A stretch of 64,000 nt of DNA from the NCBI GenBank assembly GCA_035546295.1, contig DATKBT010000132.1, positions 1 to 64,000 of the forward strand. The letters are read 5' to 3'. Below the pieces are notes generated by a model that saw only the letters and a program-made list of their open reading frames with translations, ran no database searches and was not told where the DNA came from. The position numbers and the translations under genes are program-made. The stretch comes from DATKBT01 sp035546295 (GTDB taxonomy: Bacteria > Acidobacteriota > Thermoanaerobaculia > Multivoradales > Multivoraceae). This document shows, piece after piece, positions 9,853 through 18,637 of this stretch. The first letter of the stretch is position 1. Each line of letters starts with the position of its first letter.

Positions 9853-10058
9853 GCGGCGCCGGAGCGCGAGAGCGGAAGCCGAGACCCTGAAGCGCGACTG
9901 GACGTTCGAACTCGCCCGGTCGTTCGATCGGCTCAGCCGCTAACGGCTCGCCATGCCACCTGCGGTGGCGTCCTCGGTCCCCCCAGGACCGGCTGCGAGA
10001 AGACGTGAGCGTGTAACCACACACCGTGTGCGGTGTCCTAAGAACTGGAGGACACGGC

Positions 10059-12446
10059 ATGAGGCATCTGGTTCACGACCTTCGCCACGCCGTGCGCGTG
10101 GCGATCCGCACTCCGTTCGTGAGCGTGCTCGCGATCGTGGCGTTCGCGCTGGGGATCGGCGTCTCGACTGCGGTGTTCAGCGTCTTCAGCGGCGTTCTGC
10201 TCGAACCGCTGCCGTATCCCGAGCCCGAGCGGCTCGTGCGCGTCTACGACACGCAGCCGGCGTGCGACACCTGCCCCGCCTCCTACCCGAAGTACGTCGA
10301 CTGGAAGGAGCGCAACCGCGTCTTCTCGGCGATCGGCGGCGCCACGTTCGCTTCGTTCGTGCTGACCGGCCGGGGCGAGCCCGAGCGCATCTCGGCGATG
10401 CGCACCACCGCATCCCTCGCGGACGTCTTCGGCGTGGAGCCGAGGCTCGGCCGCTGGCCCTCCGACGCGGAGGACCAGCCCGGAGCCCGCAAGGTCGCGG
10501 TGCTCGCGTACCCCTTCTGGGTGAGCCACTTCGCTCCCGAGGCGGAGGCGCTGGGCGAGACGATCACCCTGGACGGGGAACCCTACGAGATCGTGGGCGT
10601 GATGCCGGAGGGGTTCTTCGACCCCCGCACCGAGCTGTTCGTCCCGCTCGCTCGCGAGCTCGATCCGAATACGCGCGGCAGCCACTTCCTGCCGGTCTAC
10701 GCGCGCCTCGCGGACGGCGTGACGCTGGAGCGGGCCGTCACCGAGATGCAAGCGCTCGGCGAGACGCTCGCTCGAGAGTTCGGCAACAACCACGGCATCG
10801 ACGTCGAGTCCTACCACGAGGCGGCGGTCGGTCACGTGCGGCCGTCCCTGCGCGTGTTGATGGCGGCCGTGCTCGTCGTGCTGCTCATCGGCTGCGCGAA
10901 CGTGGCGAACCTGCTTCTCACGGCGGGCATGGAGCGGCGCCGTGAGCTGGGGATCCGGCTGGCGATCGGCGCCCGGCCGACCGACCTGGCGCGGCAGCTC
11001 ACCGCCGAGGGTGTGCTGCTCGCGGTGGTCGGCGGCGTCTTCGGCGTGATGCTCGCGAGCTGGGCGGTCAGCGCGTTCGTCGCCCTGGCCGGCAACCAGC
11101 TCCCGCGCTCGAGCACCGTCGCCATCGACGGCCGTGTGCTGGCGTTCAGCGCGATCACCACGCTGGTGGTGGGCGTCGTCTGCGGGCTGTGGCCGCTGGT
11201 CTCCCTGCGCGTGCCGGCGCTGGCCTCGGCGGCCGTGCGCGAGGGTGACCCGCGCTCGGGAAGCGGCGGCGGCCGCGTGGGCGACGGCCTGGTGGTGGCC
11301 GAGATCGCGCTCGCCTTCGCCCTGATCGTGGGCGGCGGCCTGCTCATCAAGAACCTGCTGCTGCTCCAGCAACGTGACGCGGGCATTCGCACGGAAGGCG
11401 TCGTGGCCTTCGACGTGGCGCTCGCCGGACCGCGCTACGAGTCCGAAGAGGCGAGCCGAAGCTTCTGGCGCGAGCTCGAGGAGCGTCTCGCCGCCGCCCC
11501 CGGCGTCCACGAGGTCGGCCTGACCAGCCATCTCCCCATGGTCCGTTACGGCTGGAACGGCGAGATGCAGATCGAGGGCGAGATGCCGTGGGATGCAGAC
11601 AGCGCGCCGCTGGTCGAGTACCGCTGGTACACGGGCGACTACTTCTCGGCTCTGGGCATCCCGCTGCTCGAGGGGAGGCTGCTCGACGCGCGCGACGGGG
11701 CCGGCACCACCACCGTCCTGATCAACCAGGCGATGGCCGAGAAGTTCTGGCCGGGCGAGGATCCCATCGGCCGCCGCTTCGGTCAGGGAGACGACCGCAG
11801 CCAGTGGTACGAGGTCGTCGGCGTGGTCGGCAACATTCGCTCGTTCGGCCTGGCGAGGCAGATGCCGTACGAGTTCTACCGGACGACGGAGCAGTCCACC
11901 TTCGGCTCGATGACGGTCGTGATGCGATCGGCCAGCGCCGATCCGACCGCGCTCGTGCCCTCGGCACGCCGCATCGTCCATGACATCGACCCCTCCCTTC
12001 CCGTGACCGGCGTGCAGACGATGGAGGAGGTCGTCGCAGGGTCGGTGGGTCAACAGCGCTTCATCTCTTCGCTCACCGGCGTTTTCGCAGCGCTGGCGGC
12101 GATGCTGGCGATGGTGGGCGTCTACGGCGTGATGGCCTACAACGTGCGGCGCCAGAGGCGAGAGCTGGGCATCCGCCTCGCGCTGGGTGCGGGCAGCGCC
12201 TCGCTGCGCAACCTGATCCTCGGGCGAGGGTTCGCCCTGGCCGCGATCGGGAGCGTGATCGGCGGCGGCATCTCCTGGGTGCTCGGCGGCACGCTGCGCG
12301 CGGTGCTCGACGACGTTCGACCGGGCGACCTCTCGGTGTACGCCGTCGCGCTGGGGATCGTGCTGGTGGCGGCCCTGCTGGCCTCGCTCCTGCCCGCGAT
12401 CACGGCGGGTCGGGTGGACCCGATGGTGGTGCTGCGCGACTCGTAG
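10059..12446 (+). CDS. ADOP-type ABC transporter permease (FtsX/MacB family)
   Basis: A 795-residue permease of the same family as the preceding gene, 206 bp downstream of it. It begins MRHLVHDLRHAVRVAIRTPF and has the signature LAIVAFALGIGVSTAVFSV-like first helix, a MacB core region, GCANVANLLLTAGMERRREL in the first FtsX domain, and RRQRRELGIRLALGAGSASL in the second, ending GRVDPMVVLRDS. ATG 10059 is chosen over an upstream in-frame codon because GGAGG lies seven bases before it. Sequence identity to the neighbour looks modest, so this is an old paralogue rather than a recent duplication. It lies just upstream of the TetR gene, which might regulate it; that is only positional inference. 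Confidence 0.93.
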   Translation: MRHLVHDLRHAVRVAIRTPFVSVLAIVAFALGIGVSTAVFSVFSGVLLEPLPYPEPERLVRVYDTQPACDTCPASYPKYVDWKERNRVFSAIGGATFASFVLTGRGEPERISAMRTTASLADVFGVEPRLGRWPSDAEDQPGARKVAVLAYPFWVSHFAPEAEALGETITLDGEPYEIVGVMPEGFFDPRTELFVPLARELDPNTRGSHFLPVYARLADGVTLERAVTEMQALGETLAREFGNNHGIDVESYHEAAVGHVRPSLRVLMAAVLVVLLIGCANVANLLLTAGMERRRELGIRLAIGARPTDLARQLTAEGVLLAVVGGVFGVMLASWAVSAFVALAGNQLPRSSTVAIDGRVLAFSAITTLVVGVVCGLWPLVSLRVPALASAAVREGDPRSGSGGGRVGDGLVVAEIALAFALIVGGGLLIKNLLLLQQRDAGIRTEGVVAFDVALAGPRYESEEASRSFWRELEERLAAAPGVHEVGLTSHLPMVRYGWNGEMQIEGEMPWDADSAPLVEYRWYTGDYFSALGIPLLEGRLLDARDGAGTTTVLINQAMAEKFWPGEDPIGRRFGQGDDRSQWYEVVGVVGNIRSFGLARQMPYEFYRTTEQSTFGSMTVVMRSASADPTALVPSARRIVHDIDPSLPVTGVQTMEEVVAGSVGQQRFISSLTGVFAALAAMLAMVGVYGVMAYNVRRQRRELGIRLALGAGSASLRNLILGRGFALAAIGSVIGGGISWVLGGTLRAVLDDVRPGDLSVYAVALGIVLVAALLASLLPAITAGRVDPMVVLRDS

Positions 12447-12526
12447 CTCGGCCGGACGGCGCGAAGCGCGAGACGACGTGCGGCGGAGGGTGTCCGAAAA
12501 CGGAGCGGCTTGACCTCGCCGAGGAC

Positions 12527-12546
12527 ATGAACGAACATTCATTCAT
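12527..12546 (+). promoter_or_regulatory. 20-bp palindrome over the tetR start: likely TetR autoregulatory operator
   Basis: ATGAACGAA-CA-TTCATTCAT: two 9-bp arms matching at 8 of 9 positions around a 2-bp centre. It resembles the ATGAATGAA..TTCATTCAT operators bound by several TetR/AcrR regulators, and lies across both candidate start codons (12527 and 12545) of the TetR gene. A TTGACC at 12510-12515 with an 18-bp spacer to AACATT (12534-12539) would place the operator over the -10 box. In that case the transcript would begin close to the ATG at 12545 and be nearly leaderless. Confidence 0.65.
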
Positions 12547-13201
12547 GCCTCGTTCCCGCGCCGCAACGCCGGTCTCCGCATCGAAGGCCGACGCGATCCT
12601 CGATGCCGCGCTCGAGTGCTTCGAGCGGACCGGATACGGCAACACGCCGGTCCCCGAGCTCGCCGAGGCCGCTTCAGTCGCGGTCGGCACGATCTACCGC
12701 TACTTCCCCGGCAAGTCGGGGCTGGTCAACGCCCTCTACCGGAAATGGAAACACTCGATGCTCGATGCGCTCACCGACGGGCTGGATCTCGAGCGCGCCC
12801 CGGCGACCGTCTTTTACGACCTGTGGAAACGGCTCACCCGCTTCGCCTCCGAGCACCCGAGCGCCTTCGCCTTTCTCGAGAACCACCACCACGCCCACTA
12901 TCTCGACGCGGAGAGCAGGGCGCTGACCGAACGGATCGACCACGACCTGGCGAAGCTGGTCGAGAGCTGGCAGCGGTCCGGCGCGGTCCGCGAGGGCGAT
13001 CCGGAGCTCCTCGTGGCGACCGCCTTCGGCGCTTTCGTCGGCGCCGTTCGCCACCGGCGATCACGGGGGCTGCCGATCACGCGCCAGCTCGGCGAGCAGA
13101 CCCGTGACGCCGCCTGGCAGCTGCTCTCCGCACGCTCCGGGACTCCGTCGACGTCACCGTCCGATCCAGATTCCGACCTGCCGAGAGGAGACCGCCGATG
13201 A
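12545..13201 (+). CDS. TetR/AcrR-family transcriptional regulator
   Basis: A 218-residue regulator from ATG 12545 (224 from the alternative ATG 12527). The N-terminal helix-turn-helix is clear at about 12-60: ADAILDAALECFERTGYGNT, then VPELAEAASVAVGTIYRYFP and GKSGLVNALYRKW. The remainder is a helical ligand-binding domain without recognisable specificity. Neither start has a well-spaced ribosome site (GAGGA is one base before 12527 and 19 before 12545), which fits the possible leaderless transcript. The stop codon overlaps the ATG of the reductase gene in ATGA, so the two are an operon, and the regulator probably controls that reductase in response to a compound it acts on. Confidence 0.93.
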   Translation: MPRSRAATPVSASKADAILDAALECFERTGYGNTPVPELAEAASVAVGTIYRYFPGKSGLVNALYRKWKHSMLDALTDGLDLERAPATVFYDLWKRLTRFASEHPSAFAFLENHHHAHYLDAESRALTERIDHDLAKLVESWQRSGAVREGDPELLVATAFGAFVGAVRHRRSRGLPITRQLGEQTRDAAWQLLSARSGTPSTSPSDPDSDLPRGDRR

Positions 13202-14268
13202 CCAGGGAGAGCACCACGACCGATCCCTCGACCACAACCGTCCTGGTGACCGGCGCCACGGGCTTCATCGCCCAGCACTGCATCCTCCAGCTCCTCGACG
13301 CCGGCTACGCCGTGCGTGGAACGGCGCGCTCGGCCTCGCGCGGCGGCCGGGTCGCACAGGTTCTGGAGCCGCACCTCGCCGATCCCTCCTCGATCGAGCG
13401 CTTCGAGGTGCTCGCCGCCGATCTCACCCGCGACCAGGGCTGGGCCGACGCCGCGGCCGGCTGCCGTTTCGTCCTCCACGTGGCGAGCCCGATCCCCTCG
13501 GCGCCGCCCAAGGACGAGCAGGAGCTGATCGGTCCGGCGCGCGACGGCGCGCTCCGTGTCCTCCGCGCAGCGGCCGACGCCGGAGTCGAGCGCGTGGTGA
13601 TGACATCGTCGCTGGCCGCCGTCCTCTACGGCGTCGAGCGCGACAGGGTGTTCACCGAGCAGGACTGGTCGAACGTCGACGGGGGCTCGATCGGTCCCTA
13701 CGAGAAGTCGAAGACCCTCGCCGAGCGGGCGGCGTGGGAGCTCGCTGAAAGCCTCGACCTCGAGCTGACGACGATCAACCCCGGCCTGGTTCTCGGCCCG
13801 ATTCTCGACGCCGACCTCAACACGTCGTCCGAGGCGGTCGCCAAGCTGATGAACCGCGAGTTCCCGGCCTGCCCGGACCTCCACTTCGCGATGGTCGACG
13901 TGCGCGACGTCGCGGCCGCCCACCTCGCCGCGATGACGACTGCCGAAGCCGCCGGCGAACGCTTCCTGTGCGCGATCGGCGACCACTCCCTCCGCGAGGT
14001 GGCCACCATCCTCGATCGCCGCTTCGGACCGCGGGGCTATCGGATCCCCACCGGCAGGATGCCGGCGTTCGCGATGAGGCTGGTCGCCCTGTTCGACAAG
14101 ACGGCGCGCCTCGCCCTCAACGACCTCGGCCGTCCGCAGGCGATCGACAACTCGAAGATCCGTCGCGTGCTCGGGTGGGAACCGCACAGCCTCGAAGAGA
14201 TGGTCGTCGCCAACGCCGAGAGCCTGATCCGACATGGGTTGCTCCGGCGGCCGCCGAAGGCGGCCTGA
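13198..14268 (+). CDS. extended SDR, DFR/aldehyde-reductase-like NAD(P)-dependent oxidoreductase
   Basis: A 356-residue Rossmann-fold enzyme. VLVTGATGFIAQHCILQLLD near residue 15 is the nucleotide-binding GxxGxxA/G region, FVLHVASPIPSAPPKDEQE is typical of the dihydroflavonol-reductase-like group, MTSSLAAVLYG holds the catalytic Ser, and PYEKSKTLAERAAW gives the YxxxK pair. Family members reduce aldehydes and ketones; the substrate is unknown. It is coupled to the TetR gene by an ATGA overlap, suggesting induction by a reactive carbonyl. The stop TGA is part of the first unit of an 8-bp tandem repeat. Confidence 0.92.
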   Translation: MTRESTTTDPSTTTVLVTGATGFIAQHCILQLLDAGYAVRGTARSASRGGRVAQVLEPHLADPSSIERFEVLAADLTRDQGWADAAAGCRFVLHVASPIPSAPPKDEQELIGPARDGALRVLRAAADAGVERVVMTSSLAAVLYGVERDRVFTEQDWSNVDGGSIGPYEKSKTLAERAAWELAESLDLELTTINPGLVLGPILDADLNTSSEAVAKLMNREFPACPDLHFAMVDVRDVAAAHLAAMTTAEAAGERFLCAIGDHSLREVATILDRRFGPRGYRIPTGRMPAFAMRLVALFDKTARLALNDLGRPQAIDNSKIRRVLGWEPHSLEEMVVANAESLIRHGLLRRPPKAA

Positions 14269-14326
14269 ACGCCTGAACGCCTGAACGCCTGAACGCCTGA
14301 ACGCCTGAATGCCTGAACGCCTGAAC
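14263..14326. repeat. eight tandem copies of GCCTGAAC, overlapping the SDR stop codon
   Basis: Eight head-to-tail 8-bp units, seven exact and the sixth reading GCCTGAAT. The first unit provides the TGA stop of the reductase (14266-14268). Because the repeat starts inside the stop, changes in copy number would not alter the protein. The unit length is not a multiple of three. On the opposite strand it reads as a repeating frame, which I regard as meaningless. It looks like a slippage-prone microsatellite in a transcript 3' end. Confidence 0.9.
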
Positions 14327-14559
14327 GAGAGAGGAGCCCGGCGAGTCCTCGAGCTCGGTCGCACCAGTGGCTTTCGGGACTCCTCGGGGCCCTCTCCCGA
14401 GCCCATTAGCTCTGCTCGGCGGAAAGCGCCTGCGATTCGTACCGAGAGGCTCAGCGGACGTTGCTCCTCCTGACCACCGGCGAACGACCCCTCGTCTCGT
14501 AGCCGCTGGCGGGGAGCGAGCCCGACCGCCCATCCGCTCCTCCGCTCGGTCCTCGGAGC

Positions 14560-16674
14560 TCACGAACCCGGGTCCTCGAGTCGGCGTCGCGCGAGCTCGA
14601 GCTGAGGACCGTAGCGCTGCGGCGGAGCGGTGGCGACGAAGCGCTCGAGGGCCCAGCGCAAACGCGACGTCTCGCCCAGCTCCTCCGCCACCAGTGCGAT
14701 GTTGAAGAGCGCGTCGAAGTTCGACGGATCGAGCTCGACGGCGCGCTCCCAGGCCTCGAGCGCCCGCCGCCGCTCTCCGAGCTGGTGGCTCGCCGCGCCG
14801 CGGAGGTTCCAGGCCAGGCTCAGCCCGTCGTCGAGCTCGGTCGCCCGCTCGGCCAGGGCGAGCGCCTCGCGCGGCTCCCCGCGTCGCAGCGCCACCAGGG
14901 CCCGGGTCTGGTGCGCCTCCGGGTCCGCCGGATCGCGCTCCAGGACCCGCTGCAGCACCGACTCGGCCTCCGCCTGATCGCCCGCCTCGGACAGCGCTCT
15001 CCCCAGGTCGTGGAGCGCCCGGGTGTCGCCCTGCTCCGCCAGCGGCTCGAGCACGGCGACGGCTTCGTCGTGGCGGCCGACCTCGGCCAGCGAGAGACCG
15101 AGCTGGCGCAGCAGCCTGGGGGACGCCAGCCGCGCGTCGCGCGAGCGCTCCATCACCTCGATCGCCTCGAGCACTCGTTCCTGCGCCAGGAGGACTTGGG
15201 CCAGGTAGTGGTGGGCGGTCCCCATGTCGGCGCGCTCGGCGACGATCTCGCGCAGGAGGACCTCGGCGTCGGTCAGCCGGCCGCCGTTCAGATGATCGAG
15301 GGCCTCGTAGATCTTGCGGTGGAGGTGCACGAGGTTCTTGGGGTCGTCCTCGATGCTGTAGGTCTCGCGACGCGGCGCGCTCCCGCCCAGATATCCCAGG
15401 GCGCGCAACTCCTCCTCGGCGGCAGGGGCGTCCGGGTCGCGGAGCGGTGGCCACACGGACTCCTCGGGCAGCTCCCTCGCCAGCCGCCGCGCCAGGTCGG
15501 GTCGCTCGGCGATCAGGTTGCGACGCTCGGCGGGATCGGCGACCACGTCGTAGAGCTCGGGGAGGGGCAGCTCGATCAGCTTGTCGGCGCCTTCGAGGAT
15601 CCCCCGCAGCGGCGCCCAGCCGCGTTCCAGAGTCGAGGTCAGGGCCTCGAAGTACACGGGGCGCGAGCCCCCGGTGGCGAGCAGATCACGCCCCGGCAGG
15701 CCGGGCGGTGGCTCCACTCGGACCGCCGCGAGCATGGTCGGCAGCAGATCGACGTGGGCTGCGACGTCGGCGCGGCGGCCGGGCTCGAGGGCGGGAGCCC
15801 AGAGCAACAAGGGAACGCGCAGCACCGACTCGTAGGCGAAGAGGCCGTGGGTCGGCTCTCCGTGCTCGCCGAGGGCCTCGCCGTGATCGGAGGTGAAGAC
15901 CACGAGGACCGCCTCTTCGCTGTCGAGTACGAGCTCGAGGAGAGGCGCCAGGTACGCGTCGACGGCGCTCACCTCCCCAAGGTATGGGTCGGCCGGCGCT
16001 CCGCTCGTCAGGATCCAGTGGGGCGGCTCGTAGGGGGCGTGGGGCTCGTAGAGGTGCACCCAGAGAAAGCGCCGTTCGCCCGCATGGCTCCGCCACCAGT
16101 CGAGCGCCCCCGCGACCACCTCGTCGCCGGGACGTTCGCCCTCGGCGCGGGGGTAGCGATCGTCGTATCGGTCGAAGCCACGGTCGAGCCCGAACCGGCG
16201 ATCGAGCGGAAAGGCGGCCACGAAGGCGGCAGTGGCGAAGCCGCGCTCGCTCAGCCAGGAGGCCGCCGTGGGCACAGCAACCGGCAGGACGAACCCGTCG
16301 TTGTCGCGCACCCCGTGCTGGTACGGGAGGAGCCCGGTGAGGATGTTGGCGTGAGAGGGGAGGGTCACCACGTTGTGGGCGTAGGCGCGCTCGAAGACGA
16401 GCCCGGCCGCCGCCAGCCGGTCGAGCGTCGGCGTCGATGCCCGGGGATTGCCGGCATGACCGAGGGCGTCGTAGCGCAGGGTGTCGACGGTGACCAGCAG
16501 GATGCTCTCGGCGTCCAAGTCGACGGAGTCGAGGCCGACGGGGGCCGAAGCGGCGGCGCTGGCCCTCTCGCGCTCCTCCGCCGCTCCGCCGGAGCGGGTC
16601 GTCTCGCCACCGCAGGCGAGGAGAGCGCAGAGGGTGACGACGAGGCTCGACCGGCGAGCGACGGGACACCTCAT
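14560..16674 (-). CDS. sulfatase-like lipoprotein with C-terminal TPR repeats
   Basis: A 704-residue lipoprotein: signal with lipobox LLACGG (Cys about 20), then an alkaline-phosphatase-superfamily sulfatase domain (about 50-430). Metal-binding and active-site elements are SILLVTVDTLRYDALGHAGN, TLPSHANILTGLLPYQHGVR and VVFTSDHGEALGEHGEPTHG. Where true sulfatases have C/S-x-P-x-R (formylglycine), this protein has T-L-P-S-H, so a Thr nucleophile is expected, as in phosphotransferases of the superfamily. Residues about 455-700 are TPR repeats (AHHYLAQVLLAQERVLEAIE, ALHDLGRALSEAGDQAEAES). The substrate may be a lipid or glycan phospho-/sulfo-ester; this cannot be told from sequence. Confidence 0.9.
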   Translation of the reverse strand: MRCPVARRSSLVVTLCALLACGGETTRSGGAAEERERASAAASAPVGLDSVDLDAESILLVTVDTLRYDALGHAGNPRASTPTLDRLAAAGLVFERAYAHNVVTLPSHANILTGLLPYQHGVRDNDGFVLPVAVPTAASWLSERGFATAAFVAAFPLDRRFGLDRGFDRYDDRYPRAEGERPGDEVVAGALDWWRSHAGERRFLWVHLYEPHAPYEPPHWILTSGAPADPYLGEVSAVDAYLAPLLELVLDSEEAVLVVFTSDHGEALGEHGEPTHGLFAYESVLRVPLLLWAPALEPGRRADVAAHVDLLPTMLAAVRVEPPPGLPGRDLLATGGSRPVYFEALTSTLERGWAPLRGILEGADKLIELPLPELYDVVADPAERRNLIAERPDLARRLARELPEESVWPPLRDPDAPAAEEELRALGYLGGSAPRRETYSIEDDPKNLVHLHRKIYEALDHLNGGRLTDAEVLLREIVAERADMGTAHHYLAQVLLAQERVLEAIEVMERSRDARLASPRLLRQLGLSLAEVGRHDEAVAVLEPLAEQGDTRALHDLGRALSEAGDQAEAESVLQRVLERDPADPEAHQTRALVALRRGEPREALALAERATELDDGLSLAWNLRGAASHQLGERRRALEAWERAVELDPSNFDALFNIALVAEELGETSRLRWALERFVATAPPQRYGPQLELARRRLEDPGS

Positions 16675-17167
16675 GGGACGAACAGTCTAACCACCGCGGG
16701 ATGCGGCTGGATCGCCGTGAAGAGACGCCGCCGGAAGGAGCCGCGGAGACGCAGCGACAGGAAAGGGACCTGCGGGCGCGACCACGACTCGCCCCGCTCC
16801 CAGCAGCCCGCTGCTAGCAGCCACCTCAACGCGCTCTGGCTGGTCGCCATGGGGGCTCGACGGCTCCTCTGATCCTGGTCAGCGCGAGATCCGACCGCTC
16901 TTGCCGCGTCAAAGGTCGACGGACGCTCGTTCCCGCCGGCCGGTTGCCGCGGGAGCCGCGAGCTTGCTGGACGGCTCCGGGAGCCCGGGGAGCGGGCGGA
17001 GCTCGGTGAAGCCTCTGGGACTCCGCAGCGGCGCGAACGGGACGAACGGGGCCACGCCTGCGCGTGGTAGCGTCCACCGGCCGTTGCCGACGGCGGCGGA
17101 GCTCCACCCGCTGCCCGGGCGCAACCCGACTTCCCGCAATGAACGAAAGCACGGACTGGAGGCAGCC
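16675..17167. other. intergenic, no gene recognised
   Basis: This 493-bp gap separates the divergent sulfatase and peroxiredoxin genes. A plus-strand frame in phase with the peroxiredoxin is open from 16901, but its Pro/Arg/Ser-rich product precedes an obvious signal peptide with a GGAGG site, so it is treated as leader. Divergent promoters must lie here; none is convincing. Confidence 0.4.
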
Positions 17168-17689
17168 ATGGGTCTCGGCCAGCGTTCGATCTTCTTCATC
17201 GTCCTCGCCGTGGCGGTCCTTCCGATGAGCGCGGCCGGCGCAGAGCTCGAGGTCGGCGCCGAGGCTCCCGCCGTCCAGGGGGTCGACCAGAACGGTGAGA
17301 CGGTGGACTTCGGCGAGGTCTACGAGAAGGGGTACACCCTCGTGTACTTCTACCCGAAGGCCGACACCCCGGGCTGCACCAAGCAGGCCTGCAGCCTGCG
17401 CGACGCGTACGTCGAGCTCACCGAGCAGGGCGTGCACGTGATCGGCGTGTCGACTGACTCCGTCGAGGCGCAGAAGGCGTTCGAGGAGAAGTACGAGCTC
17501 CCCTTCACCCTGATTGCCGACACCGACAAGAAAGTCCTCTCGGCGTTCGGAGTGCCGGATCGCGGAGGCTTCGCCAGCCGCCAGGCGTACCTGATCAAGG
17601 ACGGCGAGGTGGTCTGGCGCGACACCACGGCGTCGACCGTCGAGCAGGCGACCGACGTGCTGGCCGCGATTCGCGAGCTCGGCGACTGA
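17168..17689 (+). CDS. exported Bcp/PrxQ-type peroxiredoxin
   Basis: A 173-residue thiol peroxidase with a signal peptide (MGLGQRSIFFIVLAVAVLPMSAAGA), so it acts outside the cytoplasm. The thioredoxin fold carries YFYPKADTPGCTKQACSLRD: the peroxidatic Cys in TPGC is followed four residues later by the Cys of QAC, the arrangement of alpha2-type PrxQ/Bcp enzymes in which the second Cys resolves the first. RGGFASRQAYLIKDGEVVW is the characteristic C-terminal strand region. Start ATG 17168 has GGAGG six bases upstream. It detoxifies H2O2 or organic hydroperoxides; a periplasmic location for a Bcp enzyme is less usual. The gene is monocistronic by spacing. Confidence 0.92.
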   Translation: MGLGQRSIFFIVLAVAVLPMSAAGAELEVGAEAPAVQGVDQNGETVDFGEVYEKGYTLVYFYPKADTPGCTKQACSLRDAYVELTEQGVHVIGVSTDSVEAQKAFEEKYELPFTLIADTDKKVLSAFGVPDRGGFASRQAYLIKDGEVVWRDTTASTVEQATDVLAAIRELGD

Positions 17690-17890
17690 GGACGGCGCGC
17701 CGGGATCCAGGAGCGATCACCAGGAGCACCAGGAGTCGGTGGCATTCCTGGCTTCGTCGCACCACCCGCCGTGCGCGACCGGAGGAGAGGTCTTCCCCCT
17801 CCCCCAGCCAAGGTGACCACGCGCCCGCCGCGCGCGCTCGCTGGGCGCTCGCGCGTCCGGAGTCGCCCGCGACGTTCACGCGAGCCGGGG

Positions 17891-18370
17891 TCACAGCCAT
17901 CTGCGCACCCGCCGCCGGTAATCGCGGTAGGCGTCTCCGAACTCGCGTTCGAGGTACTCCTCCTCGGGCACGATCGCGAGCCGCTGCAGCAGCAACGCGC
18001 AGAGCGGCGTGAGCAACAGGATCCAGGCGTTCCAGAGGAGGATCGAGAAGCCGATGCAGACCAGGACCATCTGCAGGTACATCGGATTGCGGGTCAGCCG
18101 GAACGGCCCCTGCTCGACGATCTGCGTCGTCGGCTTCCACGGATTCTCGCTCTGACCGCTGGCGCGGACGATCACGACGGCCCACAACCCGAGCAGCAGG
18201 ATCGCTCCGCCGACGATCAAGCCGCCGGTCCAGTAGCGCACGAGCGGGGGCGGCTCGAGCGCCAGGTCGATCGGCCACCACCGTTGGAGCACGACGCCGA
18301 GAAGGATCGTGACCAACGGCAGAGCCGGCGGGAAGATCCGCACGCGGGCAGCGCTGGGGCGCTCGCTCAT
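17891..18370 (-). CDS. isoprenylcysteine carboxyl methyltransferase (ICMT)-family membrane protein
   Basis: A 159-residue integral membrane methyltransferase-like protein with about four helices (VTILLGVVLQRWWPI, GGLIVGGAILLLGLWAVVIV, VLVCIGFSILLWNAWILLL). The family signature EQGPFRLTRNPMYLQM, followed by a C-terminal PEEEYLEREFGDAYRDYRRR, marks the SAM-binding half of ICMT/phospholipid-methyltransferase proteins. Bacterial members are of unknown substrate, often lipids or small amines. The start is ATG 18370. It is convergent with the peroxiredoxin (201-bp gap) and divergent from the cytochrome gene to its right. Confidence 0.9.
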   Translation of the reverse strand: MSERPSAARVRIFPPALPLVTILLGVVLQRWWPIDLALEPPPLVRYWTGGLIVGGAILLLGLWAVVIVRASGQSENPWKPTTQIVEQGPFRLTRNPMYLQMVLVCIGFSILLWNAWILLLTPLCALLLQRLAIVPEEEYLEREFGDAYRDYRRRVRRWL

Positions 18371-18637
18371 GATTCGGCGATGACGTGAAGGGAAGATCGT
18401 CGCCCGGCTCTTCTATCACTGTGCGCGATCTCGGGGAACCCGGTCCCGCCCGCACGCCGCAAGAGCGCAGGCGCGAAAGTCGTGGCCGGGCGAGAGAGCG
18501 GGAGCCGCCGTCGCGATTCGGTCTTGTCTCGGTCAGGTCACGATCAGGTCACGGTCCGTTTCGGTGCCGGGCTGGCTTGGTCGGCGGGGTCGGTGGCACA
18601 ATCGTCGCCACGATCACGAACCAGGAAGGGGACGACC

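Noticed and set aside
10021..10036. ACACCG-TGTG-CGGTGT inverted repeat before the second ADOP gene
   Set aside because: Only 6-bp arms, common by chance in this GC-rich DNA; no match to the TetR palindrome.
10038..12542. An 834-codon minus-strand frame opposite the second ADOP permease
   Set aside because: The plus-strand product is a clear full-length permease; the minus-strand product is rich in His/Arg/Gln with no motif, typical of antisense GC-rich frames.
14785..16872. A 695-codon plus-strand frame opposite the sulfatase-TPR gene
   Set aside because: Antisense shadow; no motif, no ribosome site, and the minus-strand product has complete sulfatase and TPR motifs.
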